This document shows, in pieces, positions 21,407-30,384 of a stretch of 64,000 nt of DNA; the first letter of the stretch is position 1, and each line of letters begins with the position of its first letter. A program made the translations under genes and the position numbers. A model generated the notes under the pieces. The model ran no database searches. It worked only from the letters and a program-made list of their open reading frames with translations, and was not told the DNA's origin. Source of the DNA: Blastococcus saxobsidens (GTDB lineage Bacteria; Actinomycetota; Actinomycetes; Mycobacteriales; Geodermatophilaceae); contig NZ_POQT01000006.1 in the NCBI RefSeq assembly GCF_002938435.1, positions 62,001-126,000 of the forward strand, in the 5' to 3' direction.

Positions 21407-22481
21407 GGGAGCGCTCCAGGGGGTCGGAGTCGTCGGTCGGGCGGCCGGAGGCGGCGAGGTCCTCGCTTCGCACGCCGCCGAGGGCGGCCAGGACGTCGCC
21501 CCGGGTGACCACGCCGAGGGCCTCCCCGGTCGCGTCGGCGACCAGGAGTGGGGTGTCCGACAGCGCGGAGGGCTCCAGCAGGTCGGCCAGCGGCGTGTCC
21601 GGCGCGACGGTGACGGTGCCGACGTCCGCGCCGGCCACGGCCTGGCTCATCACGTCGCCGGCGGTGAAGACCCGCGACCGGTCGACGTCGGCGAGGAACC
21701 GCTCCAGGTACTCGTCGCCCGGGTCGGCGAGGATCGCCTCCGGCGTGTCGAGCCGGACGATCCGCCCGTCGCGCATGACCGCGACCCGGTCACCGAGCCG
21801 CATGGCCTCGTTGAGGTCGTGGGTGATGAAGACGATGGTCCGGCCCAGCCGGGACTGCAGGTCCATCAGCTGGTCCTGCATCTCCCGCCGGATGAGCGGG
21901 TCCAGGGCGCTGAACGCCTCGTCCATGAGCAGGATGTCGGCCTCCGACGCCAGCGCCCGGGCCAGCCCGACGCGCTGCTGCATGCCGCCGGACAGCTCGT
22001 CCGGGCGGTGGTCGGCCCAGGACTCCAGGCCCACCATCTCCAGCGCCTCGCGTGCGGCCGCCAACCGGGTGCGCCGCTCGACGCCGCGCACCTCCAGCGC
22101 GTAGGCGGTGTTCTCCACGACGCTGCGGTGCGGGAGCAGGGCGAAGTGCTGGAACACCATGCTGATCCGCTCCTGTCGCACGGCGCGCAACCGCTTGCGG
22201 TCCAGCGTGGTGAGGTCCTCGTCGCCGACGAGGACATGGCCCGCCGTCGGCGTCACCAGGCCGTTGAGCATCCGGATGAGCGTGGACTTGCCCGATCCGG
22301 ACAGCCCCATGACGACGAAGATCTCGCCCTGCTCGACCTCGAAGGCCGCGTCGATGACCGCCGCCGTGGCGCCGGACGCCTGGACGTCGGCGGCCGAGGC
22401 GCCGGCTCGCAACTGCTCGACCCCCTCGTGCGGTCGTCGTCCGAAGACCTTGTACAGGCCCTCCACTGCCAGGACAGGCAC
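21399..22481 (-). CDS. proV: glycine betaine/proline-type ABC transporter ATP-binding protein
   Basis: 360 aa from the GTG at 22481 (GGGAGG 7 nt upstream). Walker A GLSGSGKST, signature LSGGMQQR and Walker B ILLMDEAFSALD are present; tandem CBS domains occupy the last ~100 residues. In this family CBS domains sense ionic strength or nucleotides and gate osmolyte uptake. First gene of proVWX, preceded by a ~390-base leader containing strong secondary structure. Confidence 0.94.
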   Translation of the reverse strand: MPVLAVEGLYKVFGRRPHEGVEQLRAGASAADVQASGATAAVIDAAFEVEQGEIFVVMGLSGSGKSTLIRMLNGLVTPTAGHVLVGDEDLTTLDRKRLRAVRQERISMVFQHFALLPHRSVVENTAYALEVRGVERRTRLAAAREALEMVGLESWADHRPDELSGGMQQRVGLARALASEADILLMDEAFSALDPLIRREMQDQLMDLQSRLGRTIVFITHDLNEAMRLGDRVAVMRDGRIVRLDTPEAILADPGDEYLERFLADVDRSRVFTAGDVMSQAVAGADVGTVTVAPDTPLADLLEPSALSDTPLLVADATGEALGVVTRGDVLAALGGVRSEDLAASGRPTDDSDPLERSRA

Positions 22482-22628
22482 GTCCCACCTCCCGCGTTCG
22501 TCATGCGGATCAGGCAGGCACCGGCGCGGAGGATCACCGTCCGCTGGTCGGGCATGCCGCGGCTCCAGGCCGGTGCGGCAGCACCGGTGCCAGTCGCGGC
22601 GTGTGCGGGCGCCCTGTGGCGCCGCCTG

Positions 22629-22729
22629 CGAGGAACACCGCCACGTCGCTGCGACGTGGCCGGTGACGGGGCCTCGGGCGTTCCTCGATCCGTCTCCGTC
22701 GCGGCCCACCTAACAGGGCGACGGAGACG
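22629..22729 (-). ncRNA. candidate structured leader RNA upstream of proV
   Basis: On the minus strand three nested or adjacent stems are visible. A 12-bp hairpin has arms 22729-22718 and 22702-22691. A closing stem, CGAGGAAC with GTTCCTCG, spans 22687-22680 and 22636-22629. Inside it a 10-bp hairpin (22660-22651 with 22649-22640) is extended by CACC/GGTG. It lies ~150 nt before proV. No known riboswitch class was recognised. The remaining bases of 22482-22869 hold nothing else assignable. Confidence 0.4.
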
Positions 22730-22869
22730 CCTCACGACCGATCAGGCGGAGCAGGGCGGCTTCTTCACGGAACCGTCACGTGGGGCCACCCCACCGGGTG
22801 ACGGCCGCCACGTCCTGCGCCCGGAGCCGGCCGCCGGACCCGCGGCGGCCGGCCTGCAGGGTGGAGAGG

Positions 22870-23142
22870 TCAGCTGCGGAGATCGTCCTCGTCCACCGGG
22901 ACGTCGGCGTCCTGCTCCAGGACGTCGGCCTCGTTCGCGTCGCGGTTCCCGATCGGGCCGCGGGGAGTGCCGGCCTCGCCCGGGCGGGCGGCCAGCTGCT
23001 GCTCCAGCGCGTCCGCCTCGGGCACGTCACCGGCCGGCGGCTGCGCCTCGGCGGCGCGGGAGACGGCGGGCGGGTCGAGGAGCGCTTCCTGCTCCGCGCG
23101 GTCGGCGTCGGTCGCGTCGCTCGAGAGACCGGGCTCGGTCAC
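22870..23142 (-). CDS. small acidic protein, DUF5709-like
   Basis: 90 aa from the GTG at 23142 (GAGGGAGG upstream). Highly acidic, with repeated EADALEQ/EADVLEQ segments as in DUF5709-type actinobacterial proteins. Function unknown; probably disordered. Divergent from the DUF5703 gene. Confidence 0.65.
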   Translation of the reverse strand: MTEPGLSSDATDADRAEQEALLDPPAVSRAAEAQPPAGDVPEADALEQQLAARPGEAGTPRGPIGNRDANEADVLEQDADVPVDEDDLRS

Positions 23143-23275
23143 GTCGTCCTCCCTCGTCGTGCGGTGCGGATCGCCCTCCATCCTGCCGGGAACGCAGGGA
23201 CCCGGCAGGGCGAGCGGGTGTGAGCGGAACGACGAAGTCGTGACCTCGCGGCGAACTCCGGGCACAATCGCTGCG

Positions 23276-23479
23276 ATGGACACGCCCGGGGACTACGAGT
23301 TCGCGCCCCTGCGGATCCCGCCGGGCACGTCCCGGTCCGCGGCCGCGACCATGCTGAGCCTGCAGTCGGACATCGGCGGCTGGGAGCTCGCCCGCCTGCA
23401 GCTGCACGCGGACGGCACGCGCAAGGTGATCATGCGACGCCGCGCCCGCCTGTCCTACCTGCCCAAGCCGGGCATCTGA
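23276..23479 (+). CDS. DUF5703 family protein
   Basis: 67 aa from the ATG at 23276. Matches the short actinobacterial DUF5703 family (YEFAPLRIPPGTSR start, WELARLQLHADGTRKV middle, basic C-terminus). CACAAT (23262-23267) sits 8 nt before the start, consistent with a leaderless promoter. Function unknown. Confidence 0.8.
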   Translation: MDTPGDYEFAPLRIPPGTSRSAAATMLSLQSDIGGWELARLQLHADGTRKVIMRRRARLSYLPKPGI

Positions 23480-23676
23480 GGCGGCGATCACCCCGACGGG
23501 GAGCGCCTGCCTCGCCGGGCACGGCCGAGGCGAGGACGAGGCGGTCTCGCCTGCGAGCGCGCCGGCGGCCGGGGAGCCGCACCGTTGAACCGACCACGCT
23601 TGAGCGGGCTCGGCGGGAACCGCCCGGTCACGGCGCGTCCCGGCACGGACGCCCTCCGAATTGGCTTGGATCGAGC

Positions 23677-23719
23677 TCAAGTTTTCGCTTGACCACGGCA
23701 CAAACGAGGGTCACCCTCG
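23677..23719 (+). promoter_or_regulatory. candidate TetR operator(s)
   Basis: Two short palindromes precede the TetR start: TCAAG-TTTTCG-CTTGA (23677-23692) and CGAGGG-TCA-CCCTCG (23705-23719). Either could be the autoregulatory site; this is inferred from position. Confidence 0.4.
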
Positions 23720-23723
23720 CTTC

Positions 23724-24323
23724 GTGACGCAGACCACGCGCACCTACCGGATGCAGGCGCGTGCGCAGGTCGTGCAGCGCACCCGCGAGCGGATCCTCGT
23801 CGCCGCGCGGGACCGGTTCCTGGAGTTCCCCTACGACGACATCCGCCTGGCCGATGTCGCGGCCGACGCCGAGGTCACGCAGCAGACGCTGCTCAACCAC
23901 TTCACGTCGAAGGAGGGCCTCGCGCTCGCGGTCGTCCAGTTCATGGGGCCCGAGATCGACGCGCTGCGCGGCACCGTCGCGCCGGGCGACGTCGCCGGCT
24001 TCGTGCGCGGCCTCATGCGGCAGTACGAAGCCCTGGGCGACGCCAACGTGCGGCTCGCGGCCGTGGCCGAGCGGATTCCCGCCCTCGGGGCGGGCCTGCA
24101 GCTCGGCCGCTCCCGGCACATCGAGTACTTGGAGGAGGCGTTCGGCGTACAGCTGCCGGAGGACGCCCGGGCGAGACGCCGGGCACTGGCCGCGCTGTAC
24201 GCCGTCACCGACGTCGGCGCGTGGAAGCTGCTGCGCCGCGACCTCGGCCACTCTCGGGCCGACACCACCCGCGTCCTGCAGTCCTTGCTCCGGGCCACCC
24301 TCGCGACGACCCACACCCCCTGA
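23724..24323 (+). CDS. TetR family transcriptional regulator
   Basis: 199 aa from the GTG at 23724. N-terminal helix-turn-helix: RERILVAARDRF, then IRLADVAADAEVTQQTLLNHF (~residues 35-60). The ligand-binding half is unrelated to well-known subfamilies. It is followed 11 bases later by a glycosyltransferase gene, which it probably controls; two palindromes upstream could be its operator. Confidence 0.9.
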   Translation: MTQTTRTYRMQARAQVVQRTRERILVAARDRFLEFPYDDIRLADVAADAEVTQQTLLNHFTSKEGLALAVVQFMGPEIDALRGTVAPGDVAGFVRGLMRQYEALGDANVRLAAVAERIPALGAGLQLGRSRHIEYLEEAFGVQLPEDARARRRALAALYAVTDVGAWKLLRRDLGHSRADTTRVLQSLLRATLATTHTP

Positions 24324-24334
24324 GGAGGCATGCC

Positions 24335-25612
24335 ATGCGGTACCTGGTCGCGCTCTGGGACGGCGGGGGCACCGTGCCCGTCGAGGTCGGCGTCGTCCGC
24401 AGGCTGGTCGCCCGCGGGCACCGGGTCACCGTCCTCGGCGATCCCACCCTCGCCCCCGACGTCGCCGCCGCGGGCGCGGAGTTCCGCAGCTGGACCCGGG
24501 CCCCGCACCGGATGTCCCAGGCCCTCGAGGACGACGTCATCAAGGACTGGGAGTGCCGGACACCGGTCGCCCTGCTCAACCGCCTCTGCGAGCGGATCAT
24601 CACCGGTCCGGCCGCGGCGTACGCCGCCGACGTCCGGGCGGCGCTCGCCGACCAGCCCGCGGACGCCCTGATCGCCAGCGGCCCGGTGCTCGGCGCTCTG
24701 GTGGGGGCGGAGTCGATGGGGGTGCCCACGGTGGCCCTCTGCGCCAACGCCTACTCCCGGCCGGCACCGGGCATCCCGCCCTTCGGCAGCGGCCTGGCCC
24801 CGGCCAGGGGGCCGCTGGGGCGGGCGCGGGACCGGGCGGTCAACGCGCTCGCCGGCGCGCTGTGGAACAGGAACCTGCCGCCGCTCAACGCGGCGCGGAC
24901 CGAGCTCGGGCTGGACCCGCTCCGGGAGATCTGGGAACAGTGGGACCGCGCCGCCCGGGTGCTGGTGCTGACCTCACCGGCGTTCGACCTGCCGGCGACC
25001 CTGCCGGACAACGTCCGCTACGTCGGGCCGGTGCTCGACGACCCGGCCTGGTCGGAACCAGTGGAGGTTCCCCGAGGCGACGAGCCGCTGGTGATCGCGG
25101 GCCTGTCGAGCACGTACATGCGCCAGGCCGACGTGCTGCGTCGGATCGTCGCGGCGCTCGACACGCTGGCCGTGCGCGGCGTGGTGACGACCGGTCCGGC
25201 CATCGACCCCGCGGAGATCCGGGGGACGGCGAAGATCGCCGTCGTCCGCTCCGCTCCGCACGCGCAACTGTTCCCGGCGGCCGACGTGGTCGTCACCCAC
25301 GCCGGGCACGGCACGCTGATCAAGGGGCTGGCGGCCGGCGTGCCGACGCTCTGCCTGCCCATGGGCCGCGACCAGGGCGACAACGTCGTGCGGGCCGCCC
25401 GGCACGGGGCCGTGATCGGGCTCAAGCCGACAGCGGGACCGCAGCAGATCGCGACGGCCGTCCGGCGGCTGCTCGACGACCCCTCCTACCGGCGGAACGC
25501 CGAGGCCCTGGGCGCCCGGCTGCGCGCCGACGCCAGCAGCACGGCGCTCCTCGACGAGCTGGAGCGACTGCGCCGCGACGACGCCCCCCGCGGCCGGCTC
25601 ACCAGCGCGTGA
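24335..25612 (+). CDS. MGT/UGT-like glycosyltransferase
   Basis: 425 aa, ATG at 24335 with GAGGAGG. GT-B fold: an N-terminal acceptor domain and a C-terminal nucleotide-sugar site with THAGHGTLIKGL and the LPMGRDQGDN segment typical of macrolide/UDP-glycosyltransferases (GT1). It may modify a macrolide, glycolipid or natural product, and the TetR partner suggests inducible detoxification. The substrate is not identifiable. A hairpin terminator follows immediately. Confidence 0.9.
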   Translation: MRYLVALWDGGGTVPVEVGVVRRLVARGHRVTVLGDPTLAPDVAAAGAEFRSWTRAPHRMSQALEDDVIKDWECRTPVALLNRLCERIITGPAAAYAADVRAALADQPADALIASGPVLGALVGAESMGVPTVALCANAYSRPAPGIPPFGSGLAPARGPLGRARDRAVNALAGALWNRNLPPLNAARTELGLDPLREIWEQWDRAARVLVLTSPAFDLPATLPDNVRYVGPVLDDPAWSEPVEVPRGDEPLVIAGLSSTYMRQADVLRRIVAALDTLAVRGVVTTGPAIDPAEIRGTAKIAVVRSAPHAQLFPAADVVVTHAGHGTLIKGLAAGVPTLCLPMGRDQGDNVVRAARHGAVIGLKPTAGPQQIATAVRRLLDDPSYRRNAEALGARLRADASSTALLDELERLRRDDAPRGRLTSA

Positions 25613-25634
25613 GCTCGGCGAGGATTCGCCGAGC
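25613..25634 (+). terminator. hairpin terminator after the glycosyltransferase gene
   Basis: GCTCGGCGA (25613-25621) and TCGCCGAGC (25626-25634) pair perfectly around a 4-nt loop, starting at the stop codon. Confidence 0.8.
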
Positions 25635-25687
25635 CCGACGCCCGAGCCGGTGGCGCTGCCCCTGGCGGTCCGGAGCAGCGCCGCGGC

Positions 25688-26644
25688 TCAGGGGACGAGC
25701 ACGACCTTGCCGACGGTGTCGCGGGAGGCGAGCTTGAGCAGTGCCTGCGGCGCCTGGTCCAGCGGGAGCACCTCACCGACCAGCGGGTCGACCGTGCGCT
25801 CCTGGACCAGCCGGACCAGCTGCTCGTGGGTCTCGGTGAACACCGAGGTGTCGTGCTTGCGGTACAGGCCCCAGTGCAGCCCGACGACGCTGTAGTTCTT
25901 CACCAGCAGGTGGTTGGTCGGTGCGTCGGCGATCCGCCCGCTGGTGAACCCGACGACGACGATGCGTCCCTCGAACGCGATGCACTTGCGCGACTTGTCG
26001 AAGACGTCGCCGCCGACCGGGTCGTAGATGACGTCGGCGCCGCGACCGCCGGTCAGCTCCTTGACGATCGGGACGAAGTCCTCGGACGTGTAGTCGATGA
26101 CGTGGTCGGCGCCGAGAGAAGCGCAGACCTCGGTCTTGCGGGCCCCGCCGGCGGTGGCGATGACGGTGGCACCGGCCGCCTTGCCCAGCTGGATGGCGGC
26201 CGTGCCGACGCCGCCGGCGCCGGCGTGCACGAGCAGGGTCTCCCCCGCCTGCAGGTGCGCACGGCGGTGCAGGCCGACGTAGCCGGTCTGGTAGGTCAGG
26301 TAGAGGGAGGCCGCCTTCTCGTCGGACATGCCGTCGGGCACCGGGAAGACGGCTGCGGCGTCCATGAGGGCGTACTCCGCGAAGGCGCCGGGGCCGCCGG
26401 ACGGCGCGCCGATGACCCGCTGCCCGGTCTCGACGATCTCCCCGCACAGCTCCACGCCAGGGGTGTAGGGCAGCGGAGGCTTCTCCTGGTACAGACCGGC
26501 AGCCATGAGCACGTCGGGGAAGTTCAGCGCGGCCGCCCGCACCTTGACCAGCACCTGACCCTCACCGGGGGTGGGCTGGTCGACCTCGTCGAAGGACATG
26601 ACCTGGGAGGGGTCGCCGAGCTCGTGGACCCGCCATGCGCGCAT
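25688..26644 (-). CDS. zinc-independent quinone oxidoreductase (MDR superfamily)
   Basis: 318 aa from the ATG at 26644. GroES-like N-terminal half and a Rossmann domain with HAGAGGVGTAAIQLGK (~residue 140); no structural zinc cysteine cluster. NADPH:quinone reductase-like by family. An upstream in-frame extension of 21 codons lacks family similarity. Confidence 0.9.
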   Translation of the reverse strand: MRAWRVHELGDPSQVMSFDEVDQPTPGEGQVLVKVRAAALNFPDVLMAAGLYQEKPPLPYTPGVELCGEIVETGQRVIGAPSGGPGAFAEYALMDAAAVFPVPDGMSDEKAASLYLTYQTGYVGLHRRAHLQAGETLLVHAGAGGVGTAAIQLGKAAGATVIATAGGARKTEVCASLGADHVIDYTSEDFVPIVKELTGGRGADVIYDPVGGDVFDKSRKCIAFEGRIVVVGFTSGRIADAPTNHLLVKNYSVVGLHWGLYRKHDTSVFTETHEQLVRLVQERTVDPLVGEVLPLDQAPQALLKLASRDTVGKVVLVP

Positions 26645-26775
26645 GGCCTCGACCTTGCCAGACCGCTGGTGACCGCCGTCACCGGGGCCGGGATCTCCCC
26701 TCGCCACGGCGGCCCGGGCGTGCCAAGGTGCCCCTCGACGGTCGCCCGCCCCGGTGCGGCCCGGAAAGGGACTCG

Positions 26776-27348
26776 ATGCTCCAGCACGTCACCGACCGTC
26801 TGCGCTTCCTCGGCGCCTTCCTGACCAACCCGCGTCAGGTCGGCGCCGTGCTCCCGACGTCCCGCACCGCGGTGCGCGACATGCTCGACCTGGCCGACGT
26901 GCCGGCGGCCGACCTCGTGGTCGAGCTGGGCGCGGGCACCGGCGCGCAGACCCAGGAGATCCTGGCCCGGATGAAGCCCGGCGCCCGGCTGGTGACGCTG
27001 GAGATCGACCCCCGGCTGGCCAAGCTGCTCGACGAGCGGTTCGACGACCCGCGCGTGCACGTCGTCTGCGACTCCGCGGAGAACGTCGCCGCGCACCTGG
27101 GCGGGGCGAAGGCCGACGTCATGGTCTCCGCGCTGCCCTACACCTCGCTGGACCAGAAGCTGCGCCAGCGGATCCTCGACGTGCTGCCGGGCGCGCTCGC
27201 CGCGGACGGCACCGCCGTCGTCATCCAGTACTCGCCGCTGATGCTGGCCGACTTCCGCAAGCGGTTCGCGACCGTGACGTGGCGGGTCACCCCGTGGAAC
27301 GTGCCGCCGGCGTTCCTCTTCGCCTGCCGCGGTCCCGTCGTCGACTGA
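26776..27348 (+). CDS. class I SAM-dependent methyltransferase, phospholipid N-methyltransferase/rRNA-dimethylase-like
   Basis: 190 aa, ATG at 26776 with GGAAAGGG upstream. The VELGAGTGAQT motif I (~residues 53-63), LEIDPR and the SALPYTSL motif IV-like segment resemble KsgA/PmtA-type enzymes. The length and the N-terminal FLGAFLTNPRQVGAVLPTS fit PmtA-like proteins better than KsgA. Substrate unknown. Confidence 0.82.
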   Translation: MLQHVTDRLRFLGAFLTNPRQVGAVLPTSRTAVRDMLDLADVPAADLVVELGAGTGAQTQEILARMKPGARLVTLEIDPRLAKLLDERFDDPRVHVVCDSAENVAAHLGGAKADVMVSALPYTSLDQKLRQRILDVLPGALAADGTAVVIQYSPLMLADFRKRFATVTWRVTPWNVPPAFLFACRGPVVD

Positions 27349-27423
27349 GAGGCGCGGACGACCGACTGGACCCACCAGCGGTGATCGTGACGTGTGCGGC
27401 GTGTTCGCGCACGCCGGGCCCGC

Positions 27424-28227
27424 TCAGCGCATCGACGGCGGGCGCAGCGCCTCCGGGACGACGGCCGTCTCGCCGGTCGCCGTCCGGGCAGCCGGGACGC
27501 CCTTGAACGTGTAGGGCACGGTGCCGACGCCGGGCTGGATGACGTAGGCCGCACCCGGCTCCCCGGCCTCCCACGCCATGACCATCGCGTCGGCGACCTC
27601 CTGGGCGCTGAGCACCGGGAAGCCGGCGGCGGTGAACTGGTCGCGGATCCGGTCGATGATCGCGGTGTCGGCGAAGCCGGGGCAGATCGCGGAGATCGTC
27701 GTCCCCTCGGCGGCCAGGCGGGGCGCCATCGAGCGGACGAAGGCGATCGCCCCGCCCTTGGCGACGCTGTAGCCGGGGTCGGTGGCCATCGGGGAGAGCC
27801 CGGCGAGGGAGGCGGTCACGACGATGGCCCCTCCCCCGGCGCGCTTGATCGCCGGGCGGGCCGCGGCCACGCCGTAGACGACGCCGAACAGGTCGATGTC
27901 GACCACGCGCATGAACTCGTCGAGGTCCAGGGCGTCGTCGCTCTTGGCCGCGGAGATGCCCGCGTTCAGGTAGGCGGCGTCCAGCCGGCCGTGGTCGGCC
28001 TCGATCCGGGCGACGAGCGCCTCGTTGGCGGCGCGGTCGGTGACGTCGAGGACGGCGAACTCGCAGCCGAGGTCGGCGGCGACCTGCCGGTTCCGGTCGC
28101 TGTCGAGGTCGGAGAGGACGACGGTGACCCCGCGCTCCTTGAGGGTGCGGGCGAGGGCGCGGCCGAAGCCGCCGGTCCCTCCGGTGATGAGGGCGACGGA
28201 TCCGGGGCCGGGGGCGGTGGAAGTCAC
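27424..28227 (-). CDS. short-chain dehydrogenase/reductase
   Basis: 267 aa, GTG at 28227. Classical SDR: TGGTGGFG cofactor loop, LNAGIS, catalytic Ser in TASLAG, and YSVAK. Substrate unknown. It follows the M20 peptidase by 12 bases in the same direction. Confidence 0.92.
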   Translation of the reverse strand: MTSTAPGPGSVALITGGTGGFGRALARTLKERGVTVVLSDLDSDRNRQVAADLGCEFAVLDVTDRAANEALVARIEADHGRLDAAYLNAGISAAKSDDALDLDEFMRVVDIDLFGVVYGVAAARPAIKRAGGGAIVVTASLAGLSPMATDPGYSVAKGGAIAFVRSMAPRLAAEGTTISAICPGFADTAIIDRIRDQFTAAGFPVLSAQEVADAMVMAWEAGEPGAAYVIQPGVGTVPYTFKGVPAARTATGETAVVPEALRPPSMR

Positions 28228-28239
28228 CCCGGCATCACA

Positions 28240-29568
28240 TCACGCCGCGCGCAGGAAGCGGTCCAGCACCCGGACGCCGAACGTCAGCGACTCCACCGGG
28301 ACGCGCTCGTCGATGCCGTGGAACAGCGAGGCGAAGTCCAGGTCCGGGGGCAGCCGGAGCGGCGAGAAACCGAAGCAGCGCATGCCCAGTCGCTGGAAGC
28401 TCTTGGCGTCGGTGCCGCCGCTCATCGTGAACGGCACCGGGCGGGCGCCGTCGTCCTCGGCCTTGAGCGCGGCGACCATCTGGTCGACCAGCGGCCCGTC
28501 GAACGTCGTCTCCACCGCCTGGTCGTGCACCAGCCACTGGCGCTGCACGCCCTCGCCGATGAGGGCGGCGAGCTGGCGCTCGAACTCCTCCTCCTGCCCG
28601 TAGAGGAAGCGGCCGTCGACGGTGGCGCTGGCGGTGCCGGGGATGACGTTGGCCTTGTAGCCGGCGGTGAGCATCGTCGGGTTGGCCGTGTTGCGCAGCG
28701 CCGCGCCGATCATCCGGCTGATGCTGCCCAGACGGGCGAGCGCCAGCTCGGGCTCGGCCGGGTCGATCTCCACGCCGTAGGCGTCCTCGACGGCGGCGAG
28801 GAACTCGCGCATCGGCGGGGTCAGGGTGAGCGGGAAGCGGTGGCTGCCGATGCGGGCAACCGCCTCGCACAGCCGGGTGACGGCGTTGTCGTCGTGCACG
28901 AAGGAGCCGTGACCGGGTTTGCCGCCGGCCGTCAGGCGCATCCAGGCCAGGCCCTTCTCGGCGGTCTGCACGAGGTAGAGACGCAGGTCGTCGCGGACGG
29001 TGATGCTGAAGCCGCCGACCTCGCTGATCGCCTCGGTGCAGCCCTCCAGCAGGTCCGGGTGCTCGTCGACCAGGTAGTGGGCGCCCAGCTTGCCGCCGGC
29101 CTCCTCGTCGGCGACGTAGGCCAGCACGATGTCGCGCGGGGGCTGCACGCCGGTGCGGGCCCAGTCGCGCACCAGCGCCAGCACCATGGCGTCCATGTCC
29201 TTCATGTCGACCGCGCCGCGGCCCCAGATGTAGCCGTCGCGCTCCTCGCCGGAGAACGGGTGGACGCTCCACTCGGCGGGGTCGGCGGGGACGACGTCGA
29301 GGTGGCCGTGCACGAGCAGGGCCGGGCGGCTGCGGTCGGCGCCCGGGATGCGGGCGACCAGGCTGGCCCTCCCCCGCTCCGACTCGACGATCCGCGAGCC
29401 GATGCCCACCTCGTCCAGCTTGGCCGCGACCCACTCGGCGGCCCGCCGCTCGCCCTTGCCGGTGGCGGTGTCCCCGGTGTTCGTGGTGTCGATCCGGATG
29501 AGGTCGGAGAGCAGCTCGGCGACCTCGGCCTGGGCTCGGACGAGGGGCTGCGCGGTCGGCTCGGACAT
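28240..29568 (-). CDS. M20/M25/M40 family metallopeptidase
   Basis: 442 aa. Zinc-dependent exopeptidase or deacylase: HGHLDVVPAD, GRGAVDMKD, YVADEEAGGK and a distal GGTDAKSF segment supply the dinuclear zinc site. A dimerisation (lid) domain lies between ~200 and ~340. The physiological substrate cannot be inferred. Probably an operon with the downstream SDR. Confidence 0.93.
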   Translation of the reverse strand: MSEPTAQPLVRAQAEVAELLSDLIRIDTTNTGDTATGKGERRAAEWVAAKLDEVGIGSRIVESERGRASLVARIPGADRSRPALLVHGHLDVVPADPAEWSVHPFSGEERDGYIWGRGAVDMKDMDAMVLALVRDWARTGVQPPRDIVLAYVADEEAGGKLGAHYLVDEHPDLLEGCTEAISEVGGFSITVRDDLRLYLVQTAEKGLAWMRLTAGGKPGHGSFVHDDNAVTRLCEAVARIGSHRFPLTLTPPMREFLAAVEDAYGVEIDPAEPELALARLGSISRMIGAALRNTANPTMLTAGYKANVIPGTASATVDGRFLYGQEEEFERQLAALIGEGVQRQWLVHDQAVETTFDGPLVDQMVAALKAEDDGARPVPFTMSGGTDAKSFQRLGMRCFGFSPLRLPPDLDFASLFHGIDERVPVESLTFGVRVLDRFLRAA

Positions 29569-29617
29569 GCCGGTGATCGTGCCACCGGGGGTGCGTGAAC
29601 GCCGGGGACGGCTCCGT

Positions 29618-29623
29618 TATGCT
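29618..29623 (+). promoter_or_regulatory. -10 element for tRNA-Leu
   Basis: TATGCT lies ~32 nt before the mature 5' end of the tRNA, with no other gene on this strand. A suitable -35 is not obvious. Confidence 0.4.
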
Positions 29624-29655
29624 TCTCCCCGACGCCCTCCGGGGCGCCGCACCTT

Positions 29656-29740
29656 GTCCGGGTGGCGGAATGGCAGACGCGCTAGCTTGAGGTGCTAGTG
29701 CCCTTTATCGGGCGTGGGGGTTCAAGTCCCCCCTCGGACA
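29656..29740 (+). tRNA. tRNA-Leu (anticodon GAG)
   Basis: 85 nt with a long variable arm, as expected for tRNA-Leu. The acceptor stem GTCCGGG pairs with CTCGGAC. The anticodon stem CTAGC/GCTAG encloses loop TTGAGGT, giving anticodon GAG for codon CUC. The T arm is GGGGG-TTCAAGT-CCCCC. The discriminator is A and CCA is not encoded. Its last ~17 bases recur downstream as part of a dispersed repeat, marking it as a likely integration target. Confidence 0.95.
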
Positions 29741-29936
29741 CCGGTTTCTCCGCAGCATCGCGTGTGTGAGGGGCTGACGTCCGCCTCCACGGGGGCACCG
29801 GCCGAGTTGGTCGAACGCCCAGCGGCGCTCCAGTCTCGGCGCTGACCGCGGCCGGGACCTGACCAGGCGGCTCGTCAGCCTGCTGAGGCCCGTGACCAGC
29901 GTGCGATTTGTCGCCGCATCGGAGGGACGAGCCGAG

Positions 29937-30134
29937 TCATAGAGGGACTCGGACGCCGGCGTTCCACGAATCGAGGATCCGGTCGATCCGCGCCCGACAG
30001 TCCGCGACCTCCCTGCGCGCGGCAGGCGTGTCCTTGTGGCGCAGGGCCGCGGTGGCTGCCGCCAGGTGCACTCGGGCCAGCTCGAACTCCACGAGGAGGA
30101 CATCGGGGGCGTCGTCTGCGGTGATCACGCTCAT
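29937..30134 (-). CDS. small hypothetical protein
   Basis: 65 aa, ATG at 30134 with a GGAG-like site upstream. A predicted helical protein (VLLVEFELARVHLAAATAAL, then a charged helix). Not recognised. It lies between the tRNA and a second, imperfect copy of the tRNA 3' end at 30.35 kb, so it may be cargo of a small insertion. Confidence 0.5.
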   Translation of the reverse strand: MSVITADDAPDVLLVEFELARVHLAAATAALRHKDTPAARREVADCRARIDRILDSWNAGVRVPL

Positions 30135-30341
30135 GGCCTGTCTTCGTCTCCGCCGGTGGGCGCGGATGCATCGGCTTCGCTTCGGTGCTTTCGCTGCCTG
30201 CGCTCCCCGAGGGCGATCGACCACCCCAAGATGCCCAGGTCCCCCTGCGGCAGCTGGTCGACCGACGCCTTCCGGCTCCTGACGTGGCCTTTCGATGCTC
30301 GACCGCTCGTTCCGCCGGAGGTATCCGCGGCGGGCCATGAC

Positions 30342-30360
30342 CAAGTCGCCCTCGGACACC
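30342..30360 (+). repeat. imperfect duplicate of the tRNA-Leu 3' end (candidate att site)
   Basis: CAAGTCGCCCTCGGACACC matches the 20 bases at 29723-29742 of the tRNA locus except for one deletion and one substitution. The same orientation and ~600-bp spacing would fit an attL/attR pair. Confidence 0.6.
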
Positions 30361-30384
30361 GTTACGGCCACTCGACGACGATGA

